A stretch of DNA of 64,000 bases from Winslowiella toletana (GTDB lineage Bacteria; Pseudomonadota; Gammaproteobacteria; Enterobacterales; Enterobacteriaceae). Position numbers and translations under genes: made by a program. This document shows, piece by piece, positions 36,257 through 45,705 of the stretch; position 1 is the first letter of the stretch; each line of letters starts with the position of its first letter. Where the stretch lies: positions 1,302,001 through 1,366,000 of the forward strand of contig NZ_CP134152.1 of the NCBI RefSeq assembly GCF_032164335.1. The letters are read 5' to 3'. The notes under the pieces are model-generated. The model did not search any database. It had not been told where the DNA came from and saw only the letters and a list, made by a program, of their open reading frames with translations.

Positions 36257-37507
36257 TTAATTCTTCTCAGAGTAGGCATCTTCACCGAATAATGTGTAAT
36301 CCAGTTCTGCCCCAACGGTATTTTGATTGACTTTAACCGGGGTGAATTTATTAATTAACCACAAAATGGCGAGTGTAAAAATAAACGACCAGACGCTGGT
36401 AAAGACGACGGCAGTAATCTGTTTAACGATTTGCATCCCATTGCCTTCCAGCAGGCCATCAGGACCTTTCGCGTTCCAGGCGGTTGAGGCGAACACACCC
36501 ACCAGAATTGAGCCGGTTATGCCACCAACACCATGAACGCCAAATACGTCCAGTGCATCGTCAAGATGGCGTCTTACCAGCAGAACCACGTAATAACAGA
36601 CCAGGCTGGCAATGATGCCAATAATCGCTGCTGACTGAATGGAAACATAGCCTGCGGCAGGTGTGATGGTTGCAAGACCCGCGACCGCACCGGTTAAAAA
36701 GCCGATCAGCTTAGGTTTACCCGTACGGATTTTCTCGATAATAAACCAGGTGATAGCAGCAAATGCAGCGGCGATATCAGTGGTGATAAAAGCGGAAACG
36801 GTGATGGTATTAACCTGCAGTTCTGAACCGGCGTTGAAGCCATACCAACCAAACCACAGTAAACCGGCACCCAATGCGATATAGGGAATGTTATGGCTGC
36901 CATCTGAAACGACAGTACGTTTACCGACATACAGCGCTGACGCGAGGGCGGCAAAACCAGCGGTGGCGTGAACGACAATACCGCCGGCAAAATCCACCAC
37001 TCCCCACTTAGCAAACATCCCTTCCGGACTCCAGACCATATGAACAAATGGGCAATAAACCAAAAGTGTCCAGAAAGTCAGAAACACCAGATAAGCCGGG
37101 AAGTTCACGCGGTTGGCGAAAGCACCGGTAATTAACGCTGGTGTAATAATGGCAAACATCATTTGATAGACGAAATGGACTAACAGAGGCAATCCACCGT
37201 CATTACCGGTATACATGGTTTGCGGAGTAATATTGTTCAAAAAAGCGTAGTAGAACGGGTCACCGATAATTCCATTCATCGTCGGGCCAAAGCTAAGCGA
37301 ATAACCCACTACAAACCAAAGGATTGCTACCCATCCCATTGAGAAAAAACTTTGTGACATTATTGTCACAATGCTTCTGCGTGGGACCAAACCGCCATAG
37401 AAAAAGGCCAGTCCGGGCGTCATTAGCATAACAAGGCTGGCACAGAGCAATATAAATGCCGTGTTGGGAACATCTAATGACTGAATTGCTACAAGTGCAT
37501 GATCCAT
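36257..37507 (-). CDS. amtB: Ammonium transporter AmtB
   Basis: The 416-residue product has 11 predicted membrane segments and all Amt landmarks: VMLMTPGLAFFYGGLVPRRS, VWSPEGMFAKWGVVDFAGG, the pore histidines in VVHATAG and FGVHGVGG, and WFGWYGFNAGSE. No signal peptide precedes the first helix. It lies directly upstream of ureA on the same strand, and no glnK accompanies it, unlike the usual glnK-amtB pair. Its association with urease suggests a job in moving urease-derived ammonium, in either direction, rather than, or in addition to, general nitrogen scavenging. Confidence 0.93.
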   Translation of the reverse strand: MDHALVAIQSLDVPNTAFILLCASLVMLMTPGLAFFYGGLVPRRSIVTIMSQSFFSMGWVAILWFVVGYSLSFGPTMNGIIGDPFYYAFLNNITPQTMYTGNDGGLPLLVHFVYQMMFAIITPALITGAFANRVNFPAYLVFLTFWTLLVYCPFVHMVWSPEGMFAKWGVVDFAGGIVVHATAGFAALASALYVGKRTVVSDGSHNIPYIALGAGLLWFGWYGFNAGSELQVNTITVSAFITTDIAAAFAAITWFIIEKIRTGKPKLIGFLTGAVAGLATITPAAGYVSIQSAAIIGIIASLVCYYVVLLVRRHLDDALDVFGVHGVGGITGSILVGVFASTAWNAKGPDGLLEGNGMQIVKQITAVVFTSVWSFIFTLAILWLINKFTPVKVNQNTVGAELDYTLFGEDAYSEKN

Positions 37508-38933
37508 ACAGTTCTCTCTATCGTGTATAAAAACGCTAATAACGCTTCAGAATGCGTTGTGAAAAGGTCGATTGGCGGATCGGATTTATATGGAACTCCG
37601 TCAATCAGAAAAATCGTATTTACTCAGGATAGTCATGTTTTGAGAAAAGTAATGTTTTTTTTTTGCTGATAACATAATAAATACATTAGAAATGTTTAAG
37701 TCTATGGTGTGTGGTCAGCATAGCCTTATGAATCGAGGGTCAATGTACGAAGAAAGTAAGAGGTTGTCCGTAACCAGCACATAAATGTCCTTTATTTTAA
37801 AATTATCAATAAAGTCAACAAATTGCATTGTATTTGGTTGTGAGGCAGACAGGGCGAAATAGCTGTCGGGCTGTATCGCTGTCTCAAAATCAGCTTTCCC
37901 TCAATTTATCAGGGAAAATTATGGAGTTTAGGACAGGTTTATCTAAAGTTAATAATTGCACAATGCTTTTGTTTATTTATCGTTTATGTCATTTAACACT
38001 GAATTTAAAATATATTATCCAAACGATAACATCGCGAAGAATATAAAAGTTTCAGCAGTAAATTATATTAGCCAGTGGCATGGTCCGATATCTGGACGGC
38101 AATAACGCCGATTGAGATTCAACAGGTTCAATGACGCCCGGCTGTTATACCTGATACTCAAATATTATTGGCTAAAAATAGAACAGTGCGCCTGGGGCAG
38201 CAGAGTTTCACGGTATTATCTCCTGCCAAATAGCCGTCGTTACTTATATAAATTGCTAAGATCACATATGGACATGGCTCTTTACCGTAAGGTATTTATA
38301 AAAATGCTCTGCTTAGACTGGCATCTTTTATTGCTCTGTTATCGCCTGAAATCAGGGCGAGACACTGCTATGGCGTACAGGCTGCGCAAGTCAGTCGGGA
38401 AATATGACCTGTGATGAGTGTGTTAATCTGCGCCCAAAAGCGATGGCTGATGTAGCTGGCTGGATGTTGAACCCGGCACGGTTTATAAAAACTGATCTTG
38501 AATAAATCCACCGCCTTTGGCGTTCTGTGAATATCATTTTTCCTTCTGCGTGACGCTGGTTGTCGGCCTTTCAGCAGGAGCTTTGACCGGCGTTTTCCCG
38601 CGACTAACTGCAAAATCGTCAGGTCAGTAATGACCCTATTCACCGTGCGCCTTTCTCCTGTTACGAATCATTATAGTAATTTTATTACTCATTTGCTGAA
38701 AAAAAGAATTGAGTCTCATAATTTGGTGTTTCATTTTAAATCTACCACACTCAGGTAACCTTAAATCCATTTGTAACCTGTTTTTTTTGGTGTAAACAAA
38801 ATAAGTAATTGAATTGTAATTATATTTCTCAATCTCGTAGATTTGGCGCAGCGTTCTGTCAGCCGTTTTAAAGCGGACTGAAACCTGTAAATCCAGTATT
38901 GGTCACAACGACAAATTTAATTGAGAGGGTGAA
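37508..38933. other. Long gene-free stretch between amtB and the ThDP/KAS operon
   Basis: About 1.4 kb without a convincing gene. It must contain the promoters of amtB (left end) and of the plus-strand operon (right end, AT-rich 38,670-38,870, with an AGAGGG-type ribosome-binding site before 38,934). On the minus strand at about 38,530-38,656 a stretch reading VNRVITDLTILQL recalls the C-terminus of 3-oxoacid CoA-transferase subunit B, but it is short and frame-broken, so at best it is a relic. TTTCCCT/AGGGAAA near 37,895-37,920 can form a small hairpin. Open frames at 37,828 and 38,112 look like chance. Confidence 0.35.
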
Positions 38934-40625
38934 ATGGAAATAACGGTCGCAGATGATTTGGTAAAATTTCTTGAAGGTTTGCGGGTGGGTGCGGCCTTTG
39001 GCGTCTCTGGTGGATTTATCGTTCCTGTCTGGCAAGCGCTGTCTCAGTCAGAAAAAATCAGGCTCTACCACTGCAGGCATGAGTCCGGTGGTGTTTTTGC
39101 TGCTTCTGAATATAGTTTGTGTCAAAACCAACCGACAGTCGCCTTCGCAACTGCGGGGCCGGGTATTACCAATGCGCTGACCGGTATCAAAGCTGCACGG
39201 ATTGATGGATCACAGCTTATTTTTATCTCATCGATTACCGCTGAAGCCAAGACCGGTCGCTGGTGTTTGCAGGAAACAACCCGACAGGATGTTGAGACGC
39301 TGCTTCAGAATGACGGGCAGGGTTATTTTGATAGCGTTTTCGTTATTTCAACGATGTCTGATTATCTGGCTGCTAAAAAAGAAATTGCCGCAAAGCTTAG
39401 AGAACCGTCTGGCTGTAGCATCGGCGTGTTTATCACTACCACGCTACAGAAAGCCTTGCTGGAAGATGGCGGATGTAATATTGCTGGCGGCACCCCACCT
39501 GAAGGGATATCTGAAAAGGCCCTGTCACAGGTCCATAAATTAGCCGATGACATGATGACGCAAAAAACGCTTTTTTGGGTCGGTTTTGGTGCACGTCATG
39601 CCGCAGAAAATCTCACCAGGATTGCAGTCAAGACGCAATCCAGCGTGATATCAACTCCGCGAGGAAAAGGCATATTTCCGGAAAAGCACCCGCTGTATGC
39701 CGGTGCAACCGGGCTGGGATCGAATGGCGAAAACATCGCTGCGCAACTGGATCCCAGGCGTCATCCGGTGGTGGTGATTTTGGGATCGCGCCTCAGCGAG
39801 CTCAGTTCATCCAGGGCTCAGGATCAACTGTCTGATTCAATTATTTATTATATTGGTCTGAATAGCCGGGATGTCGCTTCGAATCTGCCGCCACAGACCA
39901 TCGTTATTGAGTGTGAAATCGATCGGTTTCTGGCGTCATTATCACAAACACTCAGGCTTAAAGAGCCGACTCCGCAGCAGTTGTTACCGGTATTCACTCC
40001 ATCACCTGAGTTATTCACCGCGAATTCAGAGGATGCCGAACGCAAAGAAAACGCTCTGCATCCGCGCATCGTGATGCAGGTTTTACAGGAGATCGTCATA
40101 GAAAAATATGACGGCTACCTGGCAGCAGACGCAGGCAACTCTTTTGTCTGGACCAATCGCTTTTTAAAATTCTCCCGGCCGGTTCGTTATCGAACCAGTA
40201 CCGGATTCGGTGCGATGGGGCATTACGCTTGCGGACTTATCGGAATCGCTGCCAGCACCACGCATTGTGCGGTCGGGGTTATTGGTGATGGTGCGATGTT
40301 AATGGGCAATGAGGTCAGTACCGCTGTCCAATATAAACTTCCGGCTATATGGCTGGTGATGAATGATGGCTGTTACAACATGTGCCGACAGGGGCTGGAT
40401 ATGCTGGGCAATGCGCCGCTGGATTGCGATATTCCCGCCACAGACTTTGCTTTACTCGGAAAATCATTGGGAGCCACGGGTTATCGTGTCAGTGATAAGG
40501 CTGCACTGAAAGAGGCGTTGATACAGGCAATTAGCGCCCGGCAGACGGCGGTTATTGATGTGATTGTTGATCGTTATGCTGTCCCGCCTCTGGATGACAG
40601 AATCAATACGTTACAGAAGCTATGA
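38934..40625 (+). CDS. Thiamine-diphosphate-dependent acyloin/acetolactate synthase-like enzyme
   Basis: The 563-residue product has the three-domain ThDP fold. The catalytic Glu lies in CRHESGGVFAASEYS, the PYR-domain AFATAGPGITNALTGIKAAR follows, and the ThDP/Mg motif is GDGAMLMGNEVSTAVQYKLP through MNDGCYNMCRQG. It resembles acetolactate synthase catalytic subunits but has no small subunit partner; two KAS III-like genes follow with an ATGA overlap. That trio matches, from memory, xclA-xclB-xclC for xenocyloins in Xenorhabdus bovienii, where the ThDP enzyme couples a decarboxylated 2-oxo acid to an acyl acceptor. The likely product is therefore an acyloin (alpha-hydroxyketone); substrates are unknown. 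Confidence 0.8.
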   Translation: MEITVADDLVKFLEGLRVGAAFGVSGGFIVPVWQALSQSEKIRLYHCRHESGGVFAASEYSLCQNQPTVAFATAGPGITNALTGIKAARIDGSQLIFISSITAEAKTGRWCLQETTRQDVETLLQNDGQGYFDSVFVISTMSDYLAAKKEIAAKLREPSGCSIGVFITTTLQKALLEDGGCNIAGGTPPEGISEKALSQVHKLADDMMTQKTLFWVGFGARHAAENLTRIAVKTQSSVISTPRGKGIFPEKHPLYAGATGLGSNGENIAAQLDPRRHPVVVILGSRLSELSSSRAQDQLSDSIIYYIGLNSRDVASNLPPQTIVIECEIDRFLASLSQTLRLKEPTPQQLLPVFTPSPELFTANSEDAERKENALHPRIVMQVLQEIVIEKYDGYLAADAGNSFVWTNRFLKFSRPVRYRTSTGFGAMGHYACGLIGIAASTTHCAVGVIGDGAMLMGNEVSTAVQYKLPAIWLVMNDGCYNMCRQGLDMLGNAPLDCDIPATDFALLGKSLGATGYRVSDKAALKEALIQAISARQTAVIDVIVDRYAVPPLDDRINTLQKL

Positions 40626-41614
40626 CGATGGCGGCTAAAACTGACAGGGTAGACATCATCTCTTGTGCCGGTGTGCTACCGGACAACACTATTATTATCA
40701 CGCCGGATAAAGATGTTCTGACAGTATTCAGCAGCGGCACACTGTCTGACGGGCCAAGACATATCTGGCGCGCGCAGCATCAACAGCAAATCTCATTATT
40801 AATGAAAACCAGTTTGTTGAACGCGCTACAGCAGGTTGGAATGCAAGTAAACCAGCTGGATTATGTCATTGTTAGCCTGGTCTGGCCTGCCACAATACTG
40901 GATGAGGAGGTCTCCGCACTGGTGCGGGAAACACAATTACGTTGCCCGGTGGTGCCCGTAAGTTCAGGAACGGCAGGGGGGCTGACTGCGCTGGAGCTGG
41001 CGGCAGGATTAATCAGTCAGGGCAACTATCGCAATATTGCTGTTATTGCTGCCTGCAGCTATGCACACTGGTTCAGGCCAGATGACTCGGCAACGTCGCT
41101 GCTCAGTGATGGCGCCGCTTGTATGATTCTTGCTTCTGCGTCCGGTTCAGAAATTATTTCCAGCCATACCATCAGTACGCATGATTATGCTCCATTGGTC
41201 GCGGGCCAAATAAACGGAGCACGCTACGTCAGTTATCCGCCTGAATCCGGCCAATTTATTGCTGAGCATTACCCGGAAACCGCTGCACGATGTTGCCGTT
41301 CGCTGTGTGAAAAAGCCGCTATTAGCCTGGCAGATATTGATGCTTTTCATATTTATGATCCAACTAACTGGGTGGCAAGTGCCAGTGCAACCGCATTGGG
41401 TGTTGACCGGAGACGTATTTTCTCAATTTTTCAGCAGTATGGAAGTTTAGGGCCTGCGCAGAATTACTTTGGTTTTATGGCTCTGATTAATCACCGCAGC
41501 CTGTCGGATGGCGATCGCGTAATTTTGTTGGGATTTGGCCCAGCAGCGACGGCTACTGCTGTATTGCTGAAAATAAAAAAAGTCCCGGTATCTATAACTC
41601 ACCAGATGACATGA
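40622..41614 (+). CDS. KAS III-like protein lacking the catalytic triad (partner subunit)
   Basis: The 330-residue product has the thiolase fold of 3-oxoacyl-ACP synthase III: 'QLDYVIVSLV', VPVSSGTAGGLTALELAAGL, and GFGPAATATAVLL at the C-terminus. At the active-site Cys position it has Thr in SSGTAGG, the His motif (normally HQAN-like) reads IYDPTNW, and the Asn region reads QYGSLGPAQNYFG, so all three catalytic positions look changed. It is likely a non-catalytic partner of the following KAS-like protein, as PqsB is to PqsC. Its ATG overlaps the ThDP gene stop. A second ATG (40,628) is possible. Confidence 0.75.
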   Translation: MTMAAKTDRVDIISCAGVLPDNTIIITPDKDVLTVFSSGTLSDGPRHIWRAQHQQQISLLMKTSLLNALQQVGMQVNQLDYVIVSLVWPATILDEEVSALVRETQLRCPVVPVSSGTAGGLTALELAAGLISQGNYRNIAVIAACSYAHWFRPDDSATSLLSDGAACMILASASGSEIISSHTISTHDYAPLVAGQINGARYVSYPPESGQFIAEHYPETAARCCRSLCEKAAISLADIDAFHIYDPTNWVASASATALGVDRRRIFSIFQQYGSLGPAQNYFGFMALINHRSLSDGDRVILLGFGPAATATAVLLKIKKVPVSITHQMT

Positions 41615-41632
41615 TGATCTTTCGGAGAAATA

Positions 41633-42613
41633 ATGAGCGGAATCAGCCTTGTATCCACGGGACTCTATCACCCTGAACATGTCAGGGGAAATGACTGGTA
41701 CATTAACTACTATGCATCACAAGGTATTGAGGTTAAAGGCTTATTAGCTTCTCTTGGGCAACAGAATCGTTATCTGATTAATAATGATTCTGAAAATACG
41801 CTAACTATGGCAGTCGCTGCTGCTGAAATGGCGTTAGAGCAGGCCGGATGGCAGGCCTGCGATCTCGACCTAATTATTTTCAGTTCGCAGACGCCGGAAT
41901 ATCTTATCCCTGCAACAGCACTAAAAATACACCACGCCCTCGGTGGAGGAGAGCGAACACTCTCTTATGATATGAATGCCAATTGTGCAGGTTTGCTTAT
42001 TGCCGTTGAGCAGGTATCGCGCATTATGATGTCACGATTATCGTGCCAGCGGGCGCTGGTCGTCGGTGGAGATTATCTTGGTCCACACAGCGAGGGTGAA
42101 CCCTTTTATCACTCCTGTTTTGCTGATTCAGCGGTCGCGGTATTACTGGAAAAATCGACGGCGAGTGAGGGGGTTATAGACTCTGAGTTTCGGGTGCAAA
42201 CCTCAGTCATTAATAACTCCCTATTTCCCGCTAACGGCCTCTCCTCTGTCCAGCGTGAAGAACTCTCGTCCCGGGTTAAATTTATCCCTTTTGACGATGC
42301 AGTTTGTGTCGATGTTGCAGGCGAATCGATTGAAGTTCTGCTTACGAGGAATGGCCTGACAGGTGAAGATATTCGCTATTATTTTTTATCTCAAATGTCC
42401 CTTGGCAATATCAGGAAAATTTGTCAGCTGTTGAATATCCCTGCCGCTAAAGCGCCATTTATCGGCGATACCTATGGTTACACCGCGACGAATAGTCCCT
42501 TTATTGCCTTTCACGAATTAAAAAAACAAGGAAAGTTATCAAGAGGAGATCACCTGGTTTTTTGGACCATAGGTGCGGGATGGCAGAGTGCAGCGGTATT
42601 AATAAAGTATTAA
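41633..42613 (+). CDS. KAS III-like acyltransferase with active Cys
   Basis: The 326-residue product keeps the nucleophile in YDMNANCAGLLIAVEQ, but the usual active-site His region reads YFLSQMSLGNIRKI and the Asn region GDTYGYTATNSPF, so only the Cys is evident. KAS III relatives with this pattern act as acyltransferases (for example forming esters) rather than chain-extending synthases. In the xenocyloin system the two KAS-like proteins acetylate the acyloin, which would fit here. It starts 18 bases after the preceding gene with GGAGAAATA as ribosome-binding site. Confidence 0.77.
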   Translation: MSGISLVSTGLYHPEHVRGNDWYINYYASQGIEVKGLLASLGQQNRYLINNDSENTLTMAVAAAEMALEQAGWQACDLDLIIFSSQTPEYLIPATALKIHHALGGGERTLSYDMNANCAGLLIAVEQVSRIMMSRLSCQRALVVGGDYLGPHSEGEPFYHSCFADSAVAVLLEKSTASEGVIDSEFRVQTSVINNSLFPANGLSSVQREELSSRVKFIPFDDAVCVDVAGESIEVLLTRNGLTGEDIRYYFLSQMSLGNIRKICQLLNIPAAKAPFIGDTYGYTATNSPFIAFHELKKQGKLSRGDHLVFWTIGAGWQSAAVLIKY

Positions 42614-42635
42614 ACGCCTTACTCAGGCTGTCCTC

Positions 42636-42658
42636 GTTGCTGGCCCGTAGCCAGCAAC
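42636..42658 (+). terminator. Hairpin ending the ThDP/KAS operon
   Basis: GTTGCTGGC and GCCAGCAAC form a perfect 9-bp stem with loop CCGTA, 23 bases past the last stop. The U-run is absent, so efficiency is uncertain. Confidence 0.5.
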
Positions 42659-42846
42659 GGATATAAGCAGGATGGTCAGCAACCGCGGTTGCTCCGAATC
42701 ATCTTAATCGTCAGAAGAAAAAAATTGTTAAGAATCATCTCTGGCAGGGAACTTTCCTGAAAATGTACCATTTATCGCTCGTTTAGAAAACGTTTGTGAT
42801 CGGCTGTTTAATATCATTTTCCTGATCACAAGGAAAAGGATTAACC

Positions 42847-43083
42847 ATGAAAAACGTAATTTTTTTGGCTGTTATTGCTGTTTCTCTCTCAGGATGCGCC
42901 ACCAAAACAGAAATGGAACGTATTAAAGAGTGTGAAGATAAGGGAATAAGTCGTGATGTTTGCTACCAGGAGGAAAGAAGCGATCGCCGCGCAGAAAAAT
43001 TCCATCAGGATATAATGTTTGATAAACAAAATGCACAGGTAATAAAAGATATGGGAATTAAAGGGTTGGGACTGCCTAAGTGA
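42847..43083 (+). CDS. Small lipoprotein of unknown function
   Basis: The 78-residue product starts MKNVIFLAVIAVSLSGCATK with lipobox LSGC (lipidated Cys17). The mature part is short, charged and probably helical (KTEMERIKECEDKGISRDVC, then YQEERSD), with two further Cys. A ribosome-binding site AAGGAT precedes the ATG. It stands alone between the acyloin operon and a small membrane protein gene. No function can be given. Confidence 0.7.
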   Translation: MKNVIFLAVIAVSLSGCATKTEMERIKECEDKGISRDVCYQEERSDRRAEKFHQDIMFDKQNAQVIKDMGIKGLGLPK

Positions 43084-43239
43084 TTTTCTTGCTGTTACGC
43101 TTTTAAACGGCTGGCTTTCTGATGGCGCTATTGCGATAGTGCCTGATTATTGATTGTATTATTCATGTTTATGATTTAAACTTGCGGCGGTTTAATAGCA
43201 TGAAAATTGTATATTTATCATCAAGGAGATTGTGTTGTT

Positions 43240-43518
43240 GTGAAGAAAAATCTGACTATCTTATTTCTTTCCATAATCAATCTCGGTTTTTTTCTCGGTA
43301 CGTTTTATGCTTTTATAACCTTTGAATTAAAAGGTATGCAAATAATCATGCCTTATCTTGTTTTTGCTATCAATATAATATTTGCAATATCGACAATTAT
43401 ACTCTCTTTCCTTTCTATTCGGAAAAAATGGATTTCGTTATTAGTAACGCTGCCATCATTTGTCATGCTGGGCGCTTTAATCTATTTCTTTGAACCCGTT
43501 CTGTATATGACGTTTTGA
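43240..43518 (+). CDS. Small three-helix membrane protein, function unknown
   Basis: About 92 residues from a GTG at 43,240 (AAGGAG at 43,223-43,228). Three hydrophobic segments (about residues 5-25, 32-53 and 60-80) are separated by short loops, with 'SIRKKW' after the second. The strong ribosome-binding site supports expression; the sequence is not recognised. A TTG start at 43,207 would add 11 residues but has no good ribosome-binding site. Confidence 0.55.
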   Translation: MKKNLTILFLSIINLGFFLGTFYAFITFELKGMQIIMPYLVFAINIIFAISTIILSFLSIRKKWISLLVTLPSFVMLGALIYFFEPVLYMTF

Positions 43519-43595
43519 TAAAACAATCATCTGTTTTATCTGATTCTATACCAGTAAATATATTGCCAGTTTAATCTTGTAGTCGATGCATTGTT

Positions 43596-43628
43596 CTTAT
43601 CAGACTGTGGAAGAGTCAGTCTGATAAG
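43596..43628 (+). promoter_or_regulatory. Perfect 12-bp inverted repeat upstream of cdiB
   Basis: CTTATCAGACTG and CAGTCTGATAAG pair perfectly across TGGAAGAGT. The element lies about 245 bases before cdiB and 78 bases after the membrane protein gene. It may terminate upstream transcription (no U-run) or act as an operator for the cdi genes; 43,640-43,870 is AT-rich and should hold the cdi promoter. Confidence 0.45.
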
Positions 43629-43874
43629 GTTGACTCTTTCGGGTTCGGGAAAAAATTTGATAGCCTGCAAATTATATTCTTAATAAAAAACAGAGCGATA
43701 AATCGAAAGAACGATAATTATATTACAAGTAAGAATATTCTTTATTATAATTATGTGTGCAACTATAAATGAATTAATTTTTTAAGGTGTTGATGATAAA
43801 AAATTACTTTTGCACTTGAGTTGTGAACAGAAAAGCGTATTTTATGCTTAAAAAATTATCATGGATTGTCTGTC

Positions 43875-45683
43875 ATGGATGACGACTTAGATAAGCATCT
43901 CTACGCGCATAAGAATAAAAAACGCTATCTCGCGGCTTTCTCCAGTAATATTAAATACTCTGGCGTATTACTGTCAGTAAAATCTTTAGCTGCAATCAGT
44001 GGGGGGAGATTATTCACCTTCATTCGTTATCCCGTGCTTTCTCTCTCTGTGGTTATGGCACTACCCTTTCATGCCAGTGCCGCGCTAATTACGCCTGCCG
44101 ATCGTGATGCCATTCAGCAGCAGCAGCAGCGGTTATTACAACAAAATAGTCAGCAGCGACAGTCGTTACAGCGCAGTATTACTCCCTTGCTACCGGCAAC
44201 CCGTCCCTCTGCGAATCAACCAGGAAGCCCTTGTTTTGTTATCTCATCCATACAGTTAAACGGTGCTGAGCATCTGCCCGCATCAGTAAAGCAGCAACTG
44301 ACTCAGCCCTATCTTCAGCGTTGTCTTCCCCTTAGCCAGATACAAACGCTGGTGCAACAGGTATCAGACTGGTACATCAGCCGCGGCTATATAACCAGCC
44401 GCGCTTTTCTCACTGAGCAGGATCTCTCCCACGGGCAATTAGATCTGCAGGTCCTTGAAGGAAAGCTGGAGAAAATCGAGCTGGAGAAACAGGATGCCAG
44501 AATGCTAAGTATGGCTTTTCCTGGACTGAAAAATAAAATTCTCAACCTGCGCGATATTGAACAGGGCATGGAAAGCATCAACCGGTTGCGTAAATTACCG
44601 GTCCAAATTGAGATCCTGCCAGGAACCCTGCCCGGCTATTCGATAGTTAATCTGACTGCCACTCCTGAGTTTCCGCTGACGGCGGGGGTCGGTTTTGATA
44701 ACAGTGGGCAAAAAAGTACCGGCACCGGGCAAATAAATGGCTCACTGACGGCCAATAACCTGCTCGGATTTGCCGACCAGTGGTTTATTTCCGGCGCGCG
44801 CAGCAGCGATTTTGCCAGCGATCATAATGCGCGCAGCGTGCAGGCTGACTTCAGCGTGCCTTACGGCTACTGGCTGATGGATTATAATTATTCCTACAGT
44901 GACTATCTGACAACCATTAATAATCAGGGATTTGACTGGCGTTCTGACGGTGACAGCCAGATTCATCACCTGACCCTGTCGCGCGTGCTTTTCCGTAACG
45001 GCGATATGAAAACCGGCGCGTCTCTCGGTTTGTCTCACCGTATCGGCCGTAACTACCTCAATGATACCCGCCTTAGCAGCAGCCGTAAGCTGACCAGCGT
45101 GATGCTGGGTGCAAATCACAGCCAGAAAATCTGGGCAGGGTTTGCCACCCTGAACCCTGCTTACAGCCGCGGCGTGCCGTGGTTTGGTGCTGAGAATGAT
45201 GCGGATAAATCCGCAGATGTACCTCGTGCCGGGTTCAACAAATGGACGTTATCAGGCAGCTATTACCTGCCGTTAGCACAGGGCTGGCACTATCTGACCA
45301 GCTTTTACGGGCAATGGACGCCTGACCGCCTCTATGGCAGCGAACGTTTGACCATTGGCGGAGAAAGCTCGGTCAGGGGCTTCAGGGAACAATATCTTTC
45401 CGGTGACAAAGGCGGCTACTGGCGAAATGAAATTAATTATGACCTGCTGACGCTGCCTTTTATCGGCACTCTCAACGCACTGGCAGCCATCGATGGCGGT
45501 TACCTCAGGCATGATAACCAGGACAGTTTTGCGTCTGGCTCATTGTGGGGCGGTGCTGTGGGTGTGGGCAGCCGCAACCGTTATTTCAGCAGTCAGTTCA
45601 CCGTAGGCTTGCCGTTTGCCTGGCCGGAATGGCTTGGGCCCGACCGCGTCTCCGTTTTTTATCGCGCGAGCATCGTACTTTAA
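43875..45683 (+). CDS. cdiB: CdiB outer-membrane two-partner secretion transporter
   Basis: A TpsB/Omp85 protein of about 602 residues. After a hydrophobic signal segment ending FHASAA comes a Gln-rich linker, a POTRA_2 domain ([20 protein letters not shown]), a second POTRA, and a 16-strand barrel with the conserved [20 protein letters not shown] motif and C-terminal Phe-less strand ending RASIVL. It exports CdiA to the cell surface. The N-terminus is unusual: about 65 residues, many basic, precede the signal cleavage site, so either translation starts later at a non-ATG codon or this is an extended signal peptide like those of some large secreted proteins. cdiA starts 22 bases downstream. 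Confidence 0.9.
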   Translation: MDDDLDKHLYAHKNKKRYLAAFSSNIKYSGVLLSVKSLAAISGGRLFTFIRYPVLSLSVVMALPFHASAALITPADRDAIQQQQQRLLQQNSQQRQSLQRSITPLLPATRPSANQPGSPCFVISSIQLNGAEHLPASVKQQLTQPYLQRCLPLSQIQTLVQQVSDWYISRGYITSRAFLTEQDLSHGQLDLQVLEGKLEKIELEKQDARMLSMAFPGLKNKILNLRDIEQGMESINRLRKLPVQIEILPGTLPGYSIVNLTATPEFPLTAGVGFDNSGQKSTGTGQINGSLTANNLLGFADQWFISGARSSDFASDHNARSVQADFSVPYGYWLMDYNYSYSDYLTTINNQGFDWRSDGDSQIHHLTLSRVLFRNGDMKTGASLGLSHRIGRNYLNDTRLSSSRKLTSVMLGANHSQKIWAGFATLNPAYSRGVPWFGAENDADKSADVPRAGFNKWTLSGSYYLPLAQGWHYLTSFYGQWTPDRLYGSERLTIGGESSVRGFREQYLSGDKGGYWRNEINYDLLTLPFIGTLNALAAIDGGYLRHDNQDSFASGSLWGGAVGVGSRNRYFSSQFTVGLPFAWPEWLGPDRVSVFYRASIVL

Positions 45684-45705
45684 TTTTCAGGAAAAGGTAT
45701 CAGGG

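Noticed and set aside
37508-37740. Sigma-54 (NtrC-type) promoter expected before amtB
   Set aside because: I looked for a TGGCA-N7-TTGC match on the minus strand and found no convincing one.
38112-38414. 100-residue plus-strand frame upstream of the ThDP gene
   Set aside because: Rich in Leu, Tyr and Arg without domain, ribosome-binding site or neighbour logic; likely chance.
38368-38656. Possible relic of CoA-transferase subunit B on the minus strand
   Set aside because: Only about 13 residues (VNRVITDLTILQL) resemble the family and the frame is broken; too weak for a feature.
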